Assembly: GCA_003054495.1 (NCBI GenBank)
Contig: CP028514.1
Span: forward strand, 174,501-238,500
DNA: 64,000 nt
Direction: 5' to 3'
From: Carboxydocella thermautotrophica
GTDB lineage: Bacteria; Bacillota; GCA-003054495; Carboxydocellales; Carboxydocellaceae
The translations under genes were made by a program, and so were the position numbers. Below, piece after piece: positions 28,858 to 37,681 of this stretch. Positions within the stretch are counted from its first letter, which is position 1; the number at the start of each line of letters is the position of its first letter. The notes below the pieces were generated by a model, which saw nothing but the letters and a program-made list of their open reading frames with translations, was not told where the DNA came from and searched no databases.

Positions 28858-29667
28858 ATGTGCCAGGCAGGTTATCACGGGGACTTCCCAACTGTTGCCG
28901 CAGGGCGTTCCCCTCTGCTGCAGCTGGAAACTCGCTTGAAAATTCTCTCCCTCATTTCGATGATTATCATTTTCTCCACCATTAAAAATATTTTACTGCT
29001 GGCAGTTGCTGCTCTGGTCTTACTGGGAATAGCGCTGCTGGCGCGAATTAGCCCTGTTGCCTTGCTGAAAAGACTAATCTGGTTCTTGCCTTTTGCCGGA
29101 GTGATGGTTTTGCTGGTTCCCTTTATCACTCCAGGGCAGCCGCTCTGGACGGGAAATATACTGGCCTTTAAATTGACCGCAACTGTGGAAGGCGGGCAAA
29201 AAGCCCTGTTTCTGGCTTTGCGTGTCTTGAATGCTGTCTTGGCTTTGACCATATTGACGGAAACTACTACCCAATCTCAGTTATTACAGGGCTTACGTCA
29301 GCTGGGATTGCCTGATTTGCTGGTCAGTTTGATCGCCTTTACCCTCCGCTATTTCAGTCTGCTGGGCAGTGAACTGGAGAGAATGCAAACTGCCCGCCAG
29401 GCCCGGGGTTTTCAAAGAGGCAAAGGGCTTTATCACTGGCGCACCATGAAAACCCTGGGGCAGATGGTGGGGATGCTGTTTTTGCGGGCAACTGAACGGG
29501 GAGACCGGATTTATATTGCTATGCTGGCCCGGGGTTACCAGGGAGAAGTAGCCTGCAGTACCCAGATGGCACCGCGCTGGCAGGACTGGGTGACCGGCGC
29601 TGCCATCGTGTCGATGGGGATTTTGCTTAAAATCGCTGAAATAAGCGGGGTGGAGAAGTGGCTCTAA
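28858..29667 (+). CDS. cbiQ: ECF transporter T component (CbiQ/EcfT family)
   Basis: A 269-residue integral membrane scaffold protein linking the S component to the ATPases. Several hydrophobic helices fill residues 40-120 and 235-260. The coupling-helix signature with an Ala-Arg-Gly core appears twice: QTARQARGFQRGKG and AMLARGYQGE. It follows cooT by 2 bp and overlaps the ATPase gene by 10 bases. Confidence 0.93.
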   Translation: MCQAGYHGDFPTVAAGRSPLLQLETRLKILSLISMIIIFSTIKNILLLAVAALVLLGIALLARISPVALLKRLIWFLPFAGVMVLLVPFITPGQPLWTGNILAFKLTATVEGGQKALFLALRVLNAVLALTILTETTTQSQLLQGLRQLGLPDLLVSLIAFTLRYFSLLGSELERMQTARQARGFQRGKGLYHWRTMKTLGQMVGMLFLRATERGDRIYIAMLARGYQGEVACSTQMAPRWQDWVTGAAIVSMGILLKIAEISGVEKWL

Positions 29668-30479
29668 TTGAAGTTCAGGACCTATTTTACCGTTACAAGG
29701 ATGGGACAGTGGCCCTGCGCGGTCTTTCCCTGACCATTCCCCGGGGCAAAAAGGTAGCCATTTTAGGCCCGAATGGAGCCGGGAAATCCACTTTGATCCT
29801 GCATTTGAACGGGATCCATCTGCCTCAACGCGGGCAGGTATTGTTTGATGGCGAACCGGTTACCGCCCGGAATGCGCGGCTTTTGCGCAGCAAGGTAGGA
29901 CTGGTCTTTCAGGATCCGGATGATCAGGTTTTTTCCGCCACAGTCTGGGAAGATGTAGCCTTTGGGCCGCTGAACATGGGACTAGAACCGGATGAAATCA
30001 GCCGGCGGGTAGCGGCTGCCCTGGCGGCTGTGGGGATGACGGCCTATCAGGATAAAGCTCCCTACCATTTGAGCTACGGGCAGAAAAAACGGGTGGCCAT
30101 TGCCGGCATTCTGGCCATGGATCCGGAAGTGATTATCCTGGATGAACCCGTAGCCTTTCTGGATCCTCAGGGAAAAGATACTCTGTTTCACATTCTGGAT
30201 GAATTAAATGCCAGAGGCACTACCATCGTGATTGCTACCCATGATGTGGACCTGGCGGCAGAATGGGCAGATCAGTTAATTGTGATTAAGGATGGAACCT
30301 GTCTGGCCCAGGGAGGGCCGGAACTGTTAACTGATAAACAGTTAGTAGAGGCTGCTGCCCTGCGTTTTCCCATCATCACCAGGCTCTTTCAGCAGCTGCC
30401 GGAATTGCAGCTGGAACAAATGCCGAAAACTATAGCTGAAGGGGCGGCCATTATCAGGAAGCTTTTACAGACAAAATAA
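29658..30479 (+). CDS. cbiO: ECF transporter ATP-binding subunit (CbiO/NikO)
   Basis: A 273-residue ABC ATPase with Walker A GPNGAGKST (about 37-45), Q-loop LVFQDPDDQVF, signature LSYGQKKR, Walker B VIILDEPVAFLDPQG and the switch His in IATHDVDLAAEW. The DDQ after the Q-loop is typical of ECF ATPases. GTG is used as start, inside the end of the T-component gene. It completes a one-ATPase metal transporter; a strong terminator follows. Confidence 0.95.
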   Translation: MALIEVQDLFYRYKDGTVALRGLSLTIPRGKKVAILGPNGAGKSTLILHLNGIHLPQRGQVLFDGEPVTARNARLLRSKVGLVFQDPDDQVFSATVWEDVAFGPLNMGLEPDEISRRVAAALAAVGMTAYQDKAPYHLSYGQKKRVAIAGILAMDPEVIILDEPVAFLDPQGKDTLFHILDELNARGTTIVIATHDVDLAAEWADQLIVIKDGTCLAQGGPELLTDKQLVEAAALRFPIITRLFQQLPELQLEQMPKTIAEGAAIIRKLLQTK

Positions 30480-30490
30480 CGATGAGAATG

Positions 30491-30545
30491 AAAAGGTCAT
30501 GGAGACCTGGTCCTCTGATAAGAGAGGGGTTTCCATGGCCTTTTT
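30491..30545 (+). terminator. Intrinsic terminator of the ECF transporter operon
   Basis: AAAAGGTCATGGA (30491-30503) pairs with TCCATGGCCTTTTT (30532-30545), with one wobble and an inner stem (CCTCT with AGAGG). Confidence 0.85.
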
Positions 30546-30579
30546 CATATATATTCCTCCTTCCAAACCTTCCTTTATG

Positions 30580-30608
30580 GGCGCAAAGGTTTCGCTCGCC
30601 TTTGCGCC
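30580..30608 (+). promoter_or_regulatory. Perfect inverted repeat before the first fmdE-like gene
   Basis: GGCGCAAAGG (30580-30589) and CCTTTGCGCC (30599-30608) form a 10-bp perfect stem with a 9-base loop, without a T-run. It lies 43 bp upstream of the start codon. A protein operator or a leader structure are both possible. Confidence 0.55.
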
Positions 30609-30651
30609 GCACTTTAAAAAAGAGTTTCACAAATGAAAGGAGAAGATGCAA

Positions 30652-31263
30652 ATGTGCAGAGAATTAACTCCATGGGAAAAGTGTGTAGAATTTCACGGAC
30701 ATATCTGCCCCGGACTTGCGCTGGGTTTTAAGGCGGCGGTCATAGCTCTTAACGAACTTGGTGTTTCCAGGGCTGCCGATGAGGAATTGGTAACAATTGT
30801 AGAAAACGATGCCTGCGGCGTTGATGCTATCCAGGTTTTAACGGGCTGCACCATCGGCAAAGGGAACCTGATCTACCGGGATTATGGCAAACAGGTTTAT
30901 ACCTTTGGCAACAGGAAAACCGGCGAGGCGGTGCGGGTTTCGGTGAAACCCGATGTCATGGGACGCGACCCCGAGCACCGGAAATTGATGGACCTGGTCA
31001 TAAAAGGCGAAGCAACTGATGAGGAATATGACTGTTTTAAGAAAAAGCACCTGGAGAAGTCGCAAAAGATCATGGAACTATCTGTTGAGGAGTTCTGCAA
31101 GGTGGAGAAAGTTAAACTCGACTTTCCCAAGAAAGCGCGCATATTTGACACAATCATTTGTGCTGAGTGTGGTGAAGGCGCTATGGAACCCCGCGTGCGG
31201 GTTAAAGACGGCAAGATGGTCTGTCTTGTATGTGCCGGGGAAGAGTATACCAGAGGATGGTAA
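30652..31263 (+). CDS. FmdE-family protein with C-terminal zinc ribbon
   Basis: A 203-residue protein. The FmdE domain (about 1-150) begins MCRELTPWEKCVEFHGHICPGLALG, with conserved CEFHGHxCPG-type Cys and His residues and NDACGVDAIQVLTGCTIGKGNL, a likely metal or cofactor pocket. A four-Cys ribbon (CAECG...CLVCAG) ends it. Despite the family name (formylmethanofuran dehydrogenase subunit E), stand-alone members occur in many non-methanogens with no proven role. The second ATG (30652) is chosen for better spacing to AAAGGAGA and its match to the paralogue at 37023. It precedes an ABC uptake system by 29 bp. Confidence 0.85.
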   Translation: MCRELTPWEKCVEFHGHICPGLALGFKAAVIALNELGVSRAADEELVTIVENDACGVDAIQVLTGCTIGKGNLIYRDYGKQVYTFGNRKTGEAVRVSVKPDVMGRDPEHRKLMDLVIKGEATDEEYDCFKKKHLEKSQKIMELSVEEFCKVEKVKLDFPKKARIFDTIICAECGEGAMEPRVRVKDGKMVCLVCAGEEYTRGW

Positions 31264-31292
31264 ATCGAACTCGGAGGAGGAGGTATAACTTA

Positions 31293-32903
31293 ATGAAGTG
31301 GTTTAAGAAGCAGTTTTATAAAAAGAAAATAGCATTTATTATTTCAATCATGTTGATTATGGTTCTAATCTTTACCGGGTGCAGTAGTACAACACAAACC
31401 AAACAAGCTCAGGATGTAAATTCTTCAACCAAAATAGATACTTATACCATAGCTGACCCTACTGGAGACTGGGGCTATCCCACTCCTTACAGCCACTACC
31501 AGCGGGGGCCTGGTTATGTCAGGATGAGTTTTATCTTTGATACCCTTGTATGGAAAGACGAAAAGGGTTACATACCGGCCCTGGCTAAAAAATGGGAATA
31601 TATCGAAGGAGAAAATGCTTACTACTTTGAGCTCAATGAAAAAGCGAAGTGGCATGACGGGCAGAAATTCACCGCCAGGGATGTAGCTTTCACCTTTGAT
31701 TATACCAGGGAACATCCCTATGCCTGGGTTGATACTACCAAAATAGACAGGGTAGAAATCATTGACGACTACAAGGTAAAGATCTATCTCAGGGAAAAAT
31801 ACGCTCCTTTCTTAAATAACGTAGCCGGAACGATGCCGATAATACCGGAGCACATCTGGAAACAGGTCGAAAAACCCGAAGAATTTCAAGGACCTGAAGC
31901 GGTAATAGGTACCGGACCTTTTAAACTGGCGGATTACAACAAAGAACAGGGGACTTACCTGTACGAGGCCAACCGGAACTATTATTTGGGCAGTCCGCGA
32001 GTGGAAAAACTTAAATTTGTTAAAGTCAGTAATGAAATGGCGGCAGCCGCTTTGGAGAGAGGAGAGGTTAATTTTGCCCAGATTCCACCGGAACTGAAAG
32101 ACGAAGTGGCCAATAAGGGGCTGTCAGTAATAGAGGCACAATCCGATTGGGCTCTGAAACTGTTATTCAACCATCAGAAGGAACCTTTTTCGGCCAGGGA
32201 ATTCCGGCAGGCTTTGGCTTATGCCATTGACTGCGAACAAATGGTAAAAACAACCAGGAGAGGGTATGCCCTGGCGGGTAAACCGGGTCTCCTTTCCCCT
32301 GATTCAGAATGGTATAACCCCAATGTAAAAAAATATGATTATAACCCGGAAAAAGCGAAGGAGTTATTAAGAGGGCTTGGATATGAATTGAAAAACGGCT
32401 ATTTTGTCAAAAACGGGCAGGAGTTAACCCTTGAGCTGCTATGCAGCCCCGACTATGAAAGAGACGGGCAGTTTATCAAACAGCAGTTGGAAAAAGTGGG
32501 AATCAAGGTTAACCTGAAAAGTCTGGAAGCCAAAACTCTTGACTCCATGGTGCAGGACTGGAAATTCGATATGGCCCTGTCCGGACACGGAGGACTGGGG
32601 GGCGATGCCGAGATTTTAAACAAGGTGATCATAGGCAAAGGGGTTACCAGTACAAGATATACTGATAGCAAGATTTTAACCGGTCTGCTGAAGGAACAGG
32701 TTGCGTTTATGAATCCCGACGAGCGCAAAGCAAAAGTGGAAAAAATCCAGGAGCTTTATGCAGAGGAAATGCCTGCTCTAACCCTGTATTATCCGGACTG
32801 GTATTACGGCTACGACGGAAAAATCAGGCTGTTTAATACAAAGAAAGGAATCGGTTCTGGAGTGCCCCTGCCGTTAAATAAATGGGCTTTTGTGCGCCAG
32901 TAG
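31293..32903 (+). CDS. ABC transporter substrate-binding lipoprotein, peptide/nickel family 5
   Basis: A 536-residue SBP_bac_5 protein. The N-terminus is a lipoprotein signal with lipobox FTGC (Cys about 29). The body shows the family markers WHDGQKFTARDVAFTFDY, GTGPFKL and AREFRQALAYAIDCEQMV. Ligand cannot be told from sequence: family members bind oligopeptides, nickel chelates or other small molecules. The start at 31293 has GGAGGAGG upstream. Linkage to two FmdE-like genes and a methyltransferase remnant suggests a metal chelate or cofactor-like substrate, as inference. Confidence 0.9.
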   Translation: MKWFKKQFYKKKIAFIISIMLIMVLIFTGCSSTTQTKQAQDVNSSTKIDTYTIADPTGDWGYPTPYSHYQRGPGYVRMSFIFDTLVWKDEKGYIPALAKKWEYIEGENAYYFELNEKAKWHDGQKFTARDVAFTFDYTREHPYAWVDTTKIDRVEIIDDYKVKIYLREKYAPFLNNVAGTMPIIPEHIWKQVEKPEEFQGPEAVIGTGPFKLADYNKEQGTYLYEANRNYYLGSPRVEKLKFVKVSNEMAAAALERGEVNFAQIPPELKDEVANKGLSVIEAQSDWALKLLFNHQKEPFSAREFRQALAYAIDCEQMVKTTRRGYALAGKPGLLSPDSEWYNPNVKKYDYNPEKAKELLRGLGYELKNGYFVKNGQELTLELLCSPDYERDGQFIKQQLEKVGIKVNLKSLEAKTLDSMVQDWKFDMALSGHGGLGGDAEILNKVIIGKGVTSTRYTDSKILTGLLKEQVAFMNPDERKAKVEKIQELYAEEMPALTLYYPDWYYGYDGKIRLFNTKKGIGSGVPLPLNKWAFVRQ

Positions 32904-32951
32904 CCGCTGGATGCCGGTAATTGTATGACGATGAAAGGCGGAGGCAAATTA

Positions 32952-33956
32952 ATGATCAAGTTTAACGAAGTCACTAATTACCTGGTAGCCTTTTTCATTA
33001 TTATTTCACTTAATTTTTTGCTTCCCCGGTTGATGCCTGGAGACCCTTTAACAGCTATTTACGGAGAGGAAGCCATGATTCAGATGACCCCGGAGTTGAA
33101 GGCGCGGCTGGTCGAACGGTTTTCCCTCGACCGGCCCCTTGCGGGGCAATTTGGCGCTTATTTGTTGTCGCTGTTGAAAGGAGATTTAGGCTATTCCTAT
33201 TTTTATAATGCTCCGGTAACCAAAGTTATATTGGGAGCGCTTCCCTGGACTTTCCTTTTGGTAGGAACAGCAATAAGCATTTCGACAATTATCGGTACCC
33301 TGCTGGGGATAGAATCGGGTTGGCGGCGCGGCCAAAAGATTGACCGGGCCTTGCTTGCCGGAACTATGTTTTTGGACGGCTTACCCGATTTTTTTCTCGG
33401 GATGGTTTTTTTGATTCTGTTCGGGGTGGTTTGGGAAGTTTTCCCCCTTAATGGGGCTATGACTCCCTATGCCGGTTATGCGGGTATAACTCTTGTACTC
33501 GATGTATTAAAACACCTTGTATTGCCTGCCGTTTCACTGACTTTGGTAAACCTGACCGGTTCTTATCTCCTGGCCCGAAACAGTATGGTAACCACCCTTG
33601 GTGAGGCTTTTATCCTTACCGCCAGGGCCAAAGGCTTAAATGATCAGGTGGTAAGATACCGGCATGCCGGAAGAAATTCATTGCTGCCGGTAATTACCCA
33701 TACGGGTATGCAGGTCGGCAGGATGCTGACCGGGGCTCTGTTTATCGAAACGGTTTTTTCCTACCCTGGGCTGGGGCTCTTGATTCAAAAAGCCCTGCAA
33801 ACCAGGGATTATCCCCTTTTACAGGGAGTTTTCCTTGTGGTAACAGTTTTTGTCTTAACAGCCAATTTTTCTGTTGATATGTTATATAAAAAGATTGACC
33901 CGAGGTTAAAATCATGCACATTAAATACTGGCAGGAGATTAAATCCAACAATTTAG
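32952..33956 (+). CDS. ABC transporter permease, DppB/NikB type
   Basis: A 334-residue permease with about six membrane helices. The N-terminal LNFLLPRLMPGDP and the cytoplasmic loop TARAKGL.....RHAGRNSLLPVIT are hallmarks of the DppB/OppB/NikB family; the GALFIETVFSYPGLG stretch is also conserved. The start at 32952 follows GGCGGAGG with eight-base spacing; one further upstream is possible. The end overlaps the next permease gene by 43 bases, an unusually long overlap that points to tight coupling. Confidence 0.92.
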   Translation: MIKFNEVTNYLVAFFIIISLNFLLPRLMPGDPLTAIYGEEAMIQMTPELKARLVERFSLDRPLAGQFGAYLLSLLKGDLGYSYFYNAPVTKVILGALPWTFLLVGTAISISTIIGTLLGIESGWRRGQKIDRALLAGTMFLDGLPDFFLGMVFLILFGVVWEVFPLNGAMTPYAGYAGITLVLDVLKHLVLPAVSLTLVNLTGSYLLARNSMVTTLGEAFILTARAKGLNDQVVRYRHAGRNSLLPVITHTGMQVGRMLTGALFIETVFSYPGLGLLIQKALQTRDYPLLQGVFLVVTVFVLTANFSVDMLYKKIDPRLKSCTLNTGRRLNPTI

Positions 33957-34759
33957 GTCGCCTTGGTCTGATTTTATTGACGCTAATAGTCGGCGCTGCT
34001 GTTTTTGCGCCTGTACTTGCTTCTTTTAACCCTACAGAACAGACAACGGCTTCTTTCCGGCCTCCTTCCAGGGAACATTTGCTAGGCACCAATGATGTTG
34101 GGCAGGACATTTTTGCGGGGCTGTTATATGGCGCTCGAACTTCCCTGCTGGTAGCCGTTACCGTAGCTTTATTCTCTACGGCCATAAGTAGTGTTGTCGG
34201 GGCGACGGCGGGGTTTCTGGGCGGGTTTTATGAAAAAGTGGCAATGCGGGTGGTAGATGCCCTGCTGGTAATTCCCCCAATGCTAGTGGTTATCATAATA
34301 GCCGCTTATATCCAGCCAAGCTCGTGGTGCCTGATACTGTTGCTGTCATTGCTTACCTGGCCCGGCGGCGCCAGGATTATCAGGTCTCAGACCCTGGTTT
34401 TAAAAGAAAAAGCCCATGTCCGGGCTGCCCGAACTTTTGGAGCCGGGCCGTTGTATATATTAAGACGCCATATTATTCCTGACCTCGGTCCTATACTTGT
34501 GGCTAACCTGGTTCAGGGAGCGCGGCGGGCCGTTTTTATGGAGGCCGGGCTGTCCTTCTTGGGGGTAACGGACCCTACAACCGTAAGTTGGGGGAAAATG
34601 CTATATCATGCATTAAAATACGTTTATCTTGATGTATGGCAGTGGTGGCTTATACCGGTAGGTGTATCCCTGTCAGCGACTGTTATGGCTTTTACATTTA
34701 TCGGTTATGCCCTGGAAGAGGCCATGGACCCGAGGTTGAGGAGGGGAAGGCATGCTTGA
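33914..34759 (+). CDS. ABC transporter permease, DppC/NikC type
   Basis: A 281-residue permease with the family N-terminus, including HLLGTNDVGQDIFAGLLYGARTSL, and the coupling loop VRAARTFGAGPLYILRRHIIPDL. GLSFLGVTDPTTVSWGKML is also typical. It pairs with the preceding DppB-type protein to form the channel. It overlaps the ATPase gene by eight bases. Confidence 0.92.
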   Translation: MHIKYWQEIKSNNLGRLGLILLTLIVGAAVFAPVLASFNPTEQTTASFRPPSREHLLGTNDVGQDIFAGLLYGARTSLLVAVTVALFSTAISSVVGATAGFLGGFYEKVAMRVVDALLVIPPMLVVIIIAAYIQPSSWCLILLLSLLTWPGGARIIRSQTLVLKEKAHVRAARTFGAGPLYILRRHIIPDLGPILVANLVQGARRAVFMEAGLSFLGVTDPTTVSWGKMLYHALKYVYLDVWQWWLIPVGVSLSATVMAFTFIGYALEEAMDPRLRRGRHA

Positions 34760-36458
34760 AATCAGAAATTTATCGGTAAGTTTTGGCCAGACCAGGGTTT
34801 TGAACAACATCAACCTGACCCTGACCAGGGGTGAATCTCTTGCTTTAATAGGGGAATCAGGCACAGGAAAAACCACTTTGGGCCGTAGCATTATTGGTCT
34901 TAGCGATGGGGCATGTACCGGTGAAATACTTTATGAGGGGCGTAACCTGCTGGGGCTGGCTGCCGGGGAAATGGCCAAAATCAGGTGGAATCAGGTTGCC
35001 ATGGTCTTTCAAAACGTAGAAAATGCCCTGAACCCTTTGTACACTATACTCGATCAGGTTATGGAGCCCATGGTGGAACACGGTTTGTTTAACAGGCGGG
35101 AAGCCCAAATAAGAGCCGGGGAGTTATTAAAAAGGGTCGGGATTTCCCCTGATTTTCATTTTTTCTACCCGCATCAGTTAAGCGGCGGACAGAAGCAGCG
35201 GGCGCTTATTGCCATGGCTTTGGCTAATGAGCCGGAACTGCTGATTCTGGATGAGCCCACTTCGGCGCTTGACCCCATTACGAAGGCAGAGATTATTAAA
35301 ATGCTGCAGCAAATTGGCCGGCAGCACACGATGCTGGTGATTACCCACGATTTTTCCACAGCAGCCGCTCTAACCCAAAAAACTGCCGTTTTATATGGGG
35401 GCAGAATAGTGGAACTGGGGCCCACGGGCGCAATCCTGTTCAGCCCCAAACATCCCTATACCAGAGGGCTGTTGCGCGCCTATCCGAATATGACCACTAC
35501 CAAGGACCTGCAGGGAATTCCCGGCAGGCTTTCAAGGCCGGCCAGGGGTTGCCCCTTTGCGCCGCGGTGCACCCAGAGTAAGCCCGTTTGCAGTCAGACA
35601 TGCCCTGAGTTAATAGAAAATGACAGGCGTATGGTGGCCTGCCATTTGGGGGGGATAGTTCCGCTGCTGGAAGTAAAAAATGTAGGCAAGTCTTTTGGCC
35701 GTCTGCGCGCAGTGGAAAAAATAAATCTTACCCTGTATGAGGGGGAAACGGTAGCCCTTGTCGGCGAAAGCGGATCGGGAAAAACGACGTTGGCCCGGAT
35801 TATAATGGGCAGCATTGAACCGTCAGAGGGGCTAATTTTTTTAAACGGCCGGCCGGTTGAGCGGCGTGGTAAAGATTTTTACCGGCAGGTACAGATGATT
35901 TACCAGAACCCCTCTGAATCCATAAGTCACCGGCAAACGGTCCTGGAAGCTGTGAGTGAACCATTGGAGATACACAAAATAGGTGACCGTATGGAGCGCA
36001 GGGAAAAGGTAAAATGCGTGCTAGAAGAAGTGGAGTTACCCGCTACAGAGGAGTTCCTGCTGACCTACCCGCACCAACTAAGCGGCGGCGAAGCTCAGCG
36101 GGTGGCTATTGCCAGGGCATTGATACTGGCTCCCAAATTACTCATAGCCGATGAGCCGACTTCGGCTCTGGATCCCAGTGTCCAGGCCAAGATACTAAAA
36201 CTGCTCATAAATCTCCAGGAAAAAAAGGGGCTAAGTTTGCTGTTTATTACCCATGATATTGCCCTGGCCCGGAAGGTGAGCGACCGGATTATTGTTCTCA
36301 GGGAGGGCAGGGTATTGGAAGAAGGGCCTTCCCACCGTGTCACTTCTAAGCCCAAACACCCGTATACCAGGAGCCTGTTGGCCGCCGCTCCCTCATTGGA
36401 TGTCAACAGGGAATGGCTTGCTTTACAGGATAATGTTGAGAAATGTTCAACCGCATAG
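34752..36458 (+). CDS. Fused double ABC ATPase, DppD-DppF type
   Basis: A 568-residue protein holding both ATPase domains that are separate genes in most Dpp/Opp/Nik systems. Domain 1 (about 1-270) has GESGTGKTT, LSGGQKQR, LLILDEPTSALDP and the C-terminal oligopeptide-type Cys cluster CPFAPRCTQSKPVCSQTC. Domain 2 (about 295-560) has GESGSGKTT, LSGGEAQR and LLIADEPTSALDP. Both look active. The fusion completes the transporter of this cluster. The methyltransferase remnant begins within its last codons. Confidence 0.94.
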   Translation: MLEIRNLSVSFGQTRVLNNINLTLTRGESLALIGESGTGKTTLGRSIIGLSDGACTGEILYEGRNLLGLAAGEMAKIRWNQVAMVFQNVENALNPLYTILDQVMEPMVEHGLFNRREAQIRAGELLKRVGISPDFHFFYPHQLSGGQKQRALIAMALANEPELLILDEPTSALDPITKAEIIKMLQQIGRQHTMLVITHDFSTAAALTQKTAVLYGGRIVELGPTGAILFSPKHPYTRGLLRAYPNMTTTKDLQGIPGRLSRPARGCPFAPRCTQSKPVCSQTCPELIENDRRMVACHLGGIVPLLEVKNVGKSFGRLRAVEKINLTLYEGETVALVGESGSGKTTLARIIMGSIEPSEGLIFLNGRPVERRGKDFYRQVQMIYQNPSESISHRQTVLEAVSEPLEIHKIGDRMERREKVKCVLEEVELPATEEFLLTYPHQLSGGEAQRVAIARALILAPKLLIADEPTSALDPSVQAKILKLLINLQEKKGLSLLFITHDIALARKVSDRIIVLREGRVLEEGPSHRVTSKPKHPYTRSLLAAAPSLDVNREWLALQDNVEKCSTA

Positions 36459-36973
36459 ACCTGTTCCGGCAATGAAACTGATTTCCGGGCAGAAGCCTGG
36501 GCACAGGCCAAGAATAACCGTCGGAAACAAAACCAACCTGCCTATGACTTGCAAAGAACGGTGGCAATGTGGAATAACCGGGCCGGTCGTTTTGCCAAAA
36601 TACAGCAAAAAAGGACTCCCAAACCAGGATTGAAGCGGCTCTGGCATTTTTAGATTATTGTGGGGTAAAAACAGCAGGAATGACGGTGTTGGATATCGGT
36701 TGCGGTCCCGGGAACTACACCATTCCTTTGGCCAAAAGGGCAGCCCATGTCTGAGCCCTTGATCCGGCATCAAATATGCTGGAGATACTTGAAGAAAGAG
36801 CCAAAAAAGAAGGGGTTTTCAATATCACTTACATCAACCGTCCGTGGGAGGAAGTTGGACTGGACAAAGAAGGATGGTCCGGCAAGTTTGATCTGGTGTT
36901 TGCTTCCATGACGCCAGGTATAAATGATAAAGAAACACTGGAAAAAATGATTTCGGAAAACCTGGGCAAATAG
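36443..36973 (+). pseudogene. Decayed class I SAM-dependent methyltransferase gene
   Basis: A start (MFNRIDLFR) at 36443 overlaps the ATPase gene. The frame shifts near 36470, continues as ETDFRAEAWAQAKNNRRKQ and WNNRAGRFAK, shifts again near 36600 at an A-run, continues as RIEAALAFLDY and the SAM-binding motif VLDIGCGPGNYT, meets an in-frame TGA at 36752-36754 (where Trp is likely), and goes on to LDPASNMLEILEERAK and FDLVFASMTPG before stopping early at 36973. Two frameshifts, one stop and loss of the C-terminal third show that it is dead. Intact homologues are, as I recall, found with FmdE/ABC clusters. The frame at 36776-36973 alone is not a gene. Confidence 0.8.
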
Positions 36974-37022
36974 TGTAAGTTGTGTTATAATCGCCATAGC
37001 AAAAATATGAGGAGCGATGGCG

Positions 37023-37493
37023 ATGTGTACAGAACTGACCCCCTGGGAACGAGTGGTACAATTTCATGGTCATGTCTGTCCGGGCATTGCGGCTGGTTAT
37101 CGGGTGGCCATGCGTATGCTGCAGGAATTAGGACGACAATATCCACCGGGGGATGAGTGCATTATCAGGGCGGGTAAACGTTTTTGCGGTTTGGATGCTC
37201 TGCAGCTGTTGCTGGGGGCAACCTATGGCAAAGGAAATTTGCAGGTTGAGGCTGAGGACAGATACCATTTTGAATTATCATTGCCAGGACAGAGTTTAAG
37301 GATTGAGCTGGAGCTAACCCCCCGGTTAGCTGTTTATGAGGAACAATGGCAACAATTGTTTCAGGAAAAACTGAGCCCAGTAAAAAATGGAAGAAAGTCA
37401 GAAATTATTGCTGAAATGGTGGAACTGGCCCAGCAAGTCATGGATCTGGAGGATGAGGAGTTTTTCCTCAAAGTGGAAACCAGGCAGGAATAA
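37023..37493 (+). CDS. Short FmdE-family protein without zinc ribbon
   Basis: A 156-residue paralogue of the protein at 30652. It shares MCTELTPWERVVQFHGHVCPGIAAG and KRFCGLDALQLLLGATYGKGNL, with conserved Cys and His residues, but lacks the C-terminal four-Cys ribbon. The second ATG (37023) is chosen because GGAG lies eight bases before it; the first would leave only two. A TATAAT at 36986-36991 with no convincing -35 lies upstream. Its function is unknown. With the other copy it brackets the ABC transporter genes. A terminator follows. Confidence 0.85.
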   Translation: MCTELTPWERVVQFHGHVCPGIAAGYRVAMRMLQELGRQYPPGDECIIRAGKRFCGLDALQLLLGATYGKGNLQVEAEDRYHFELSLPGQSLRIELELTPRLAVYEEQWQQLFQEKLSPVKNGRKSEIIAEMVELAQQVMDLEDEEFFLKVETRQE

Positions 37494-37511
37494 CTGCCTG
37501 GCTTATTTTTT
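37480..37511 (+). terminator. Intrinsic terminator after the short fmdE-like gene
   Basis: CCAGGCAG (37480-37487) pairs perfectly with CTGCCTGG (37494-37501); CTTATTTTTT follows. The stem overlaps the last codons. Confidence 0.88.
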
Positions 37512-37681
37512 GTCCGTGAACAGAAGACATGTAAAGAATAGGCACAAAATGAATATCCATTCAATAATTAATATAGACCGTTCAGGGGGAAAATCCGGCC
37601 TTTAGGCAAAAGTTGGTGAGAAAAATGGTGGAATTGTTTAGATTTATTGACAGGAAGACAAAGATAGGGGGAGGTTTCAAA

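Noticed and set aside
36776-36973. A 65-codon frame read as its own small gene
   Set aside because: It is the tail end of a decayed methyltransferase after an in-frame TGA.
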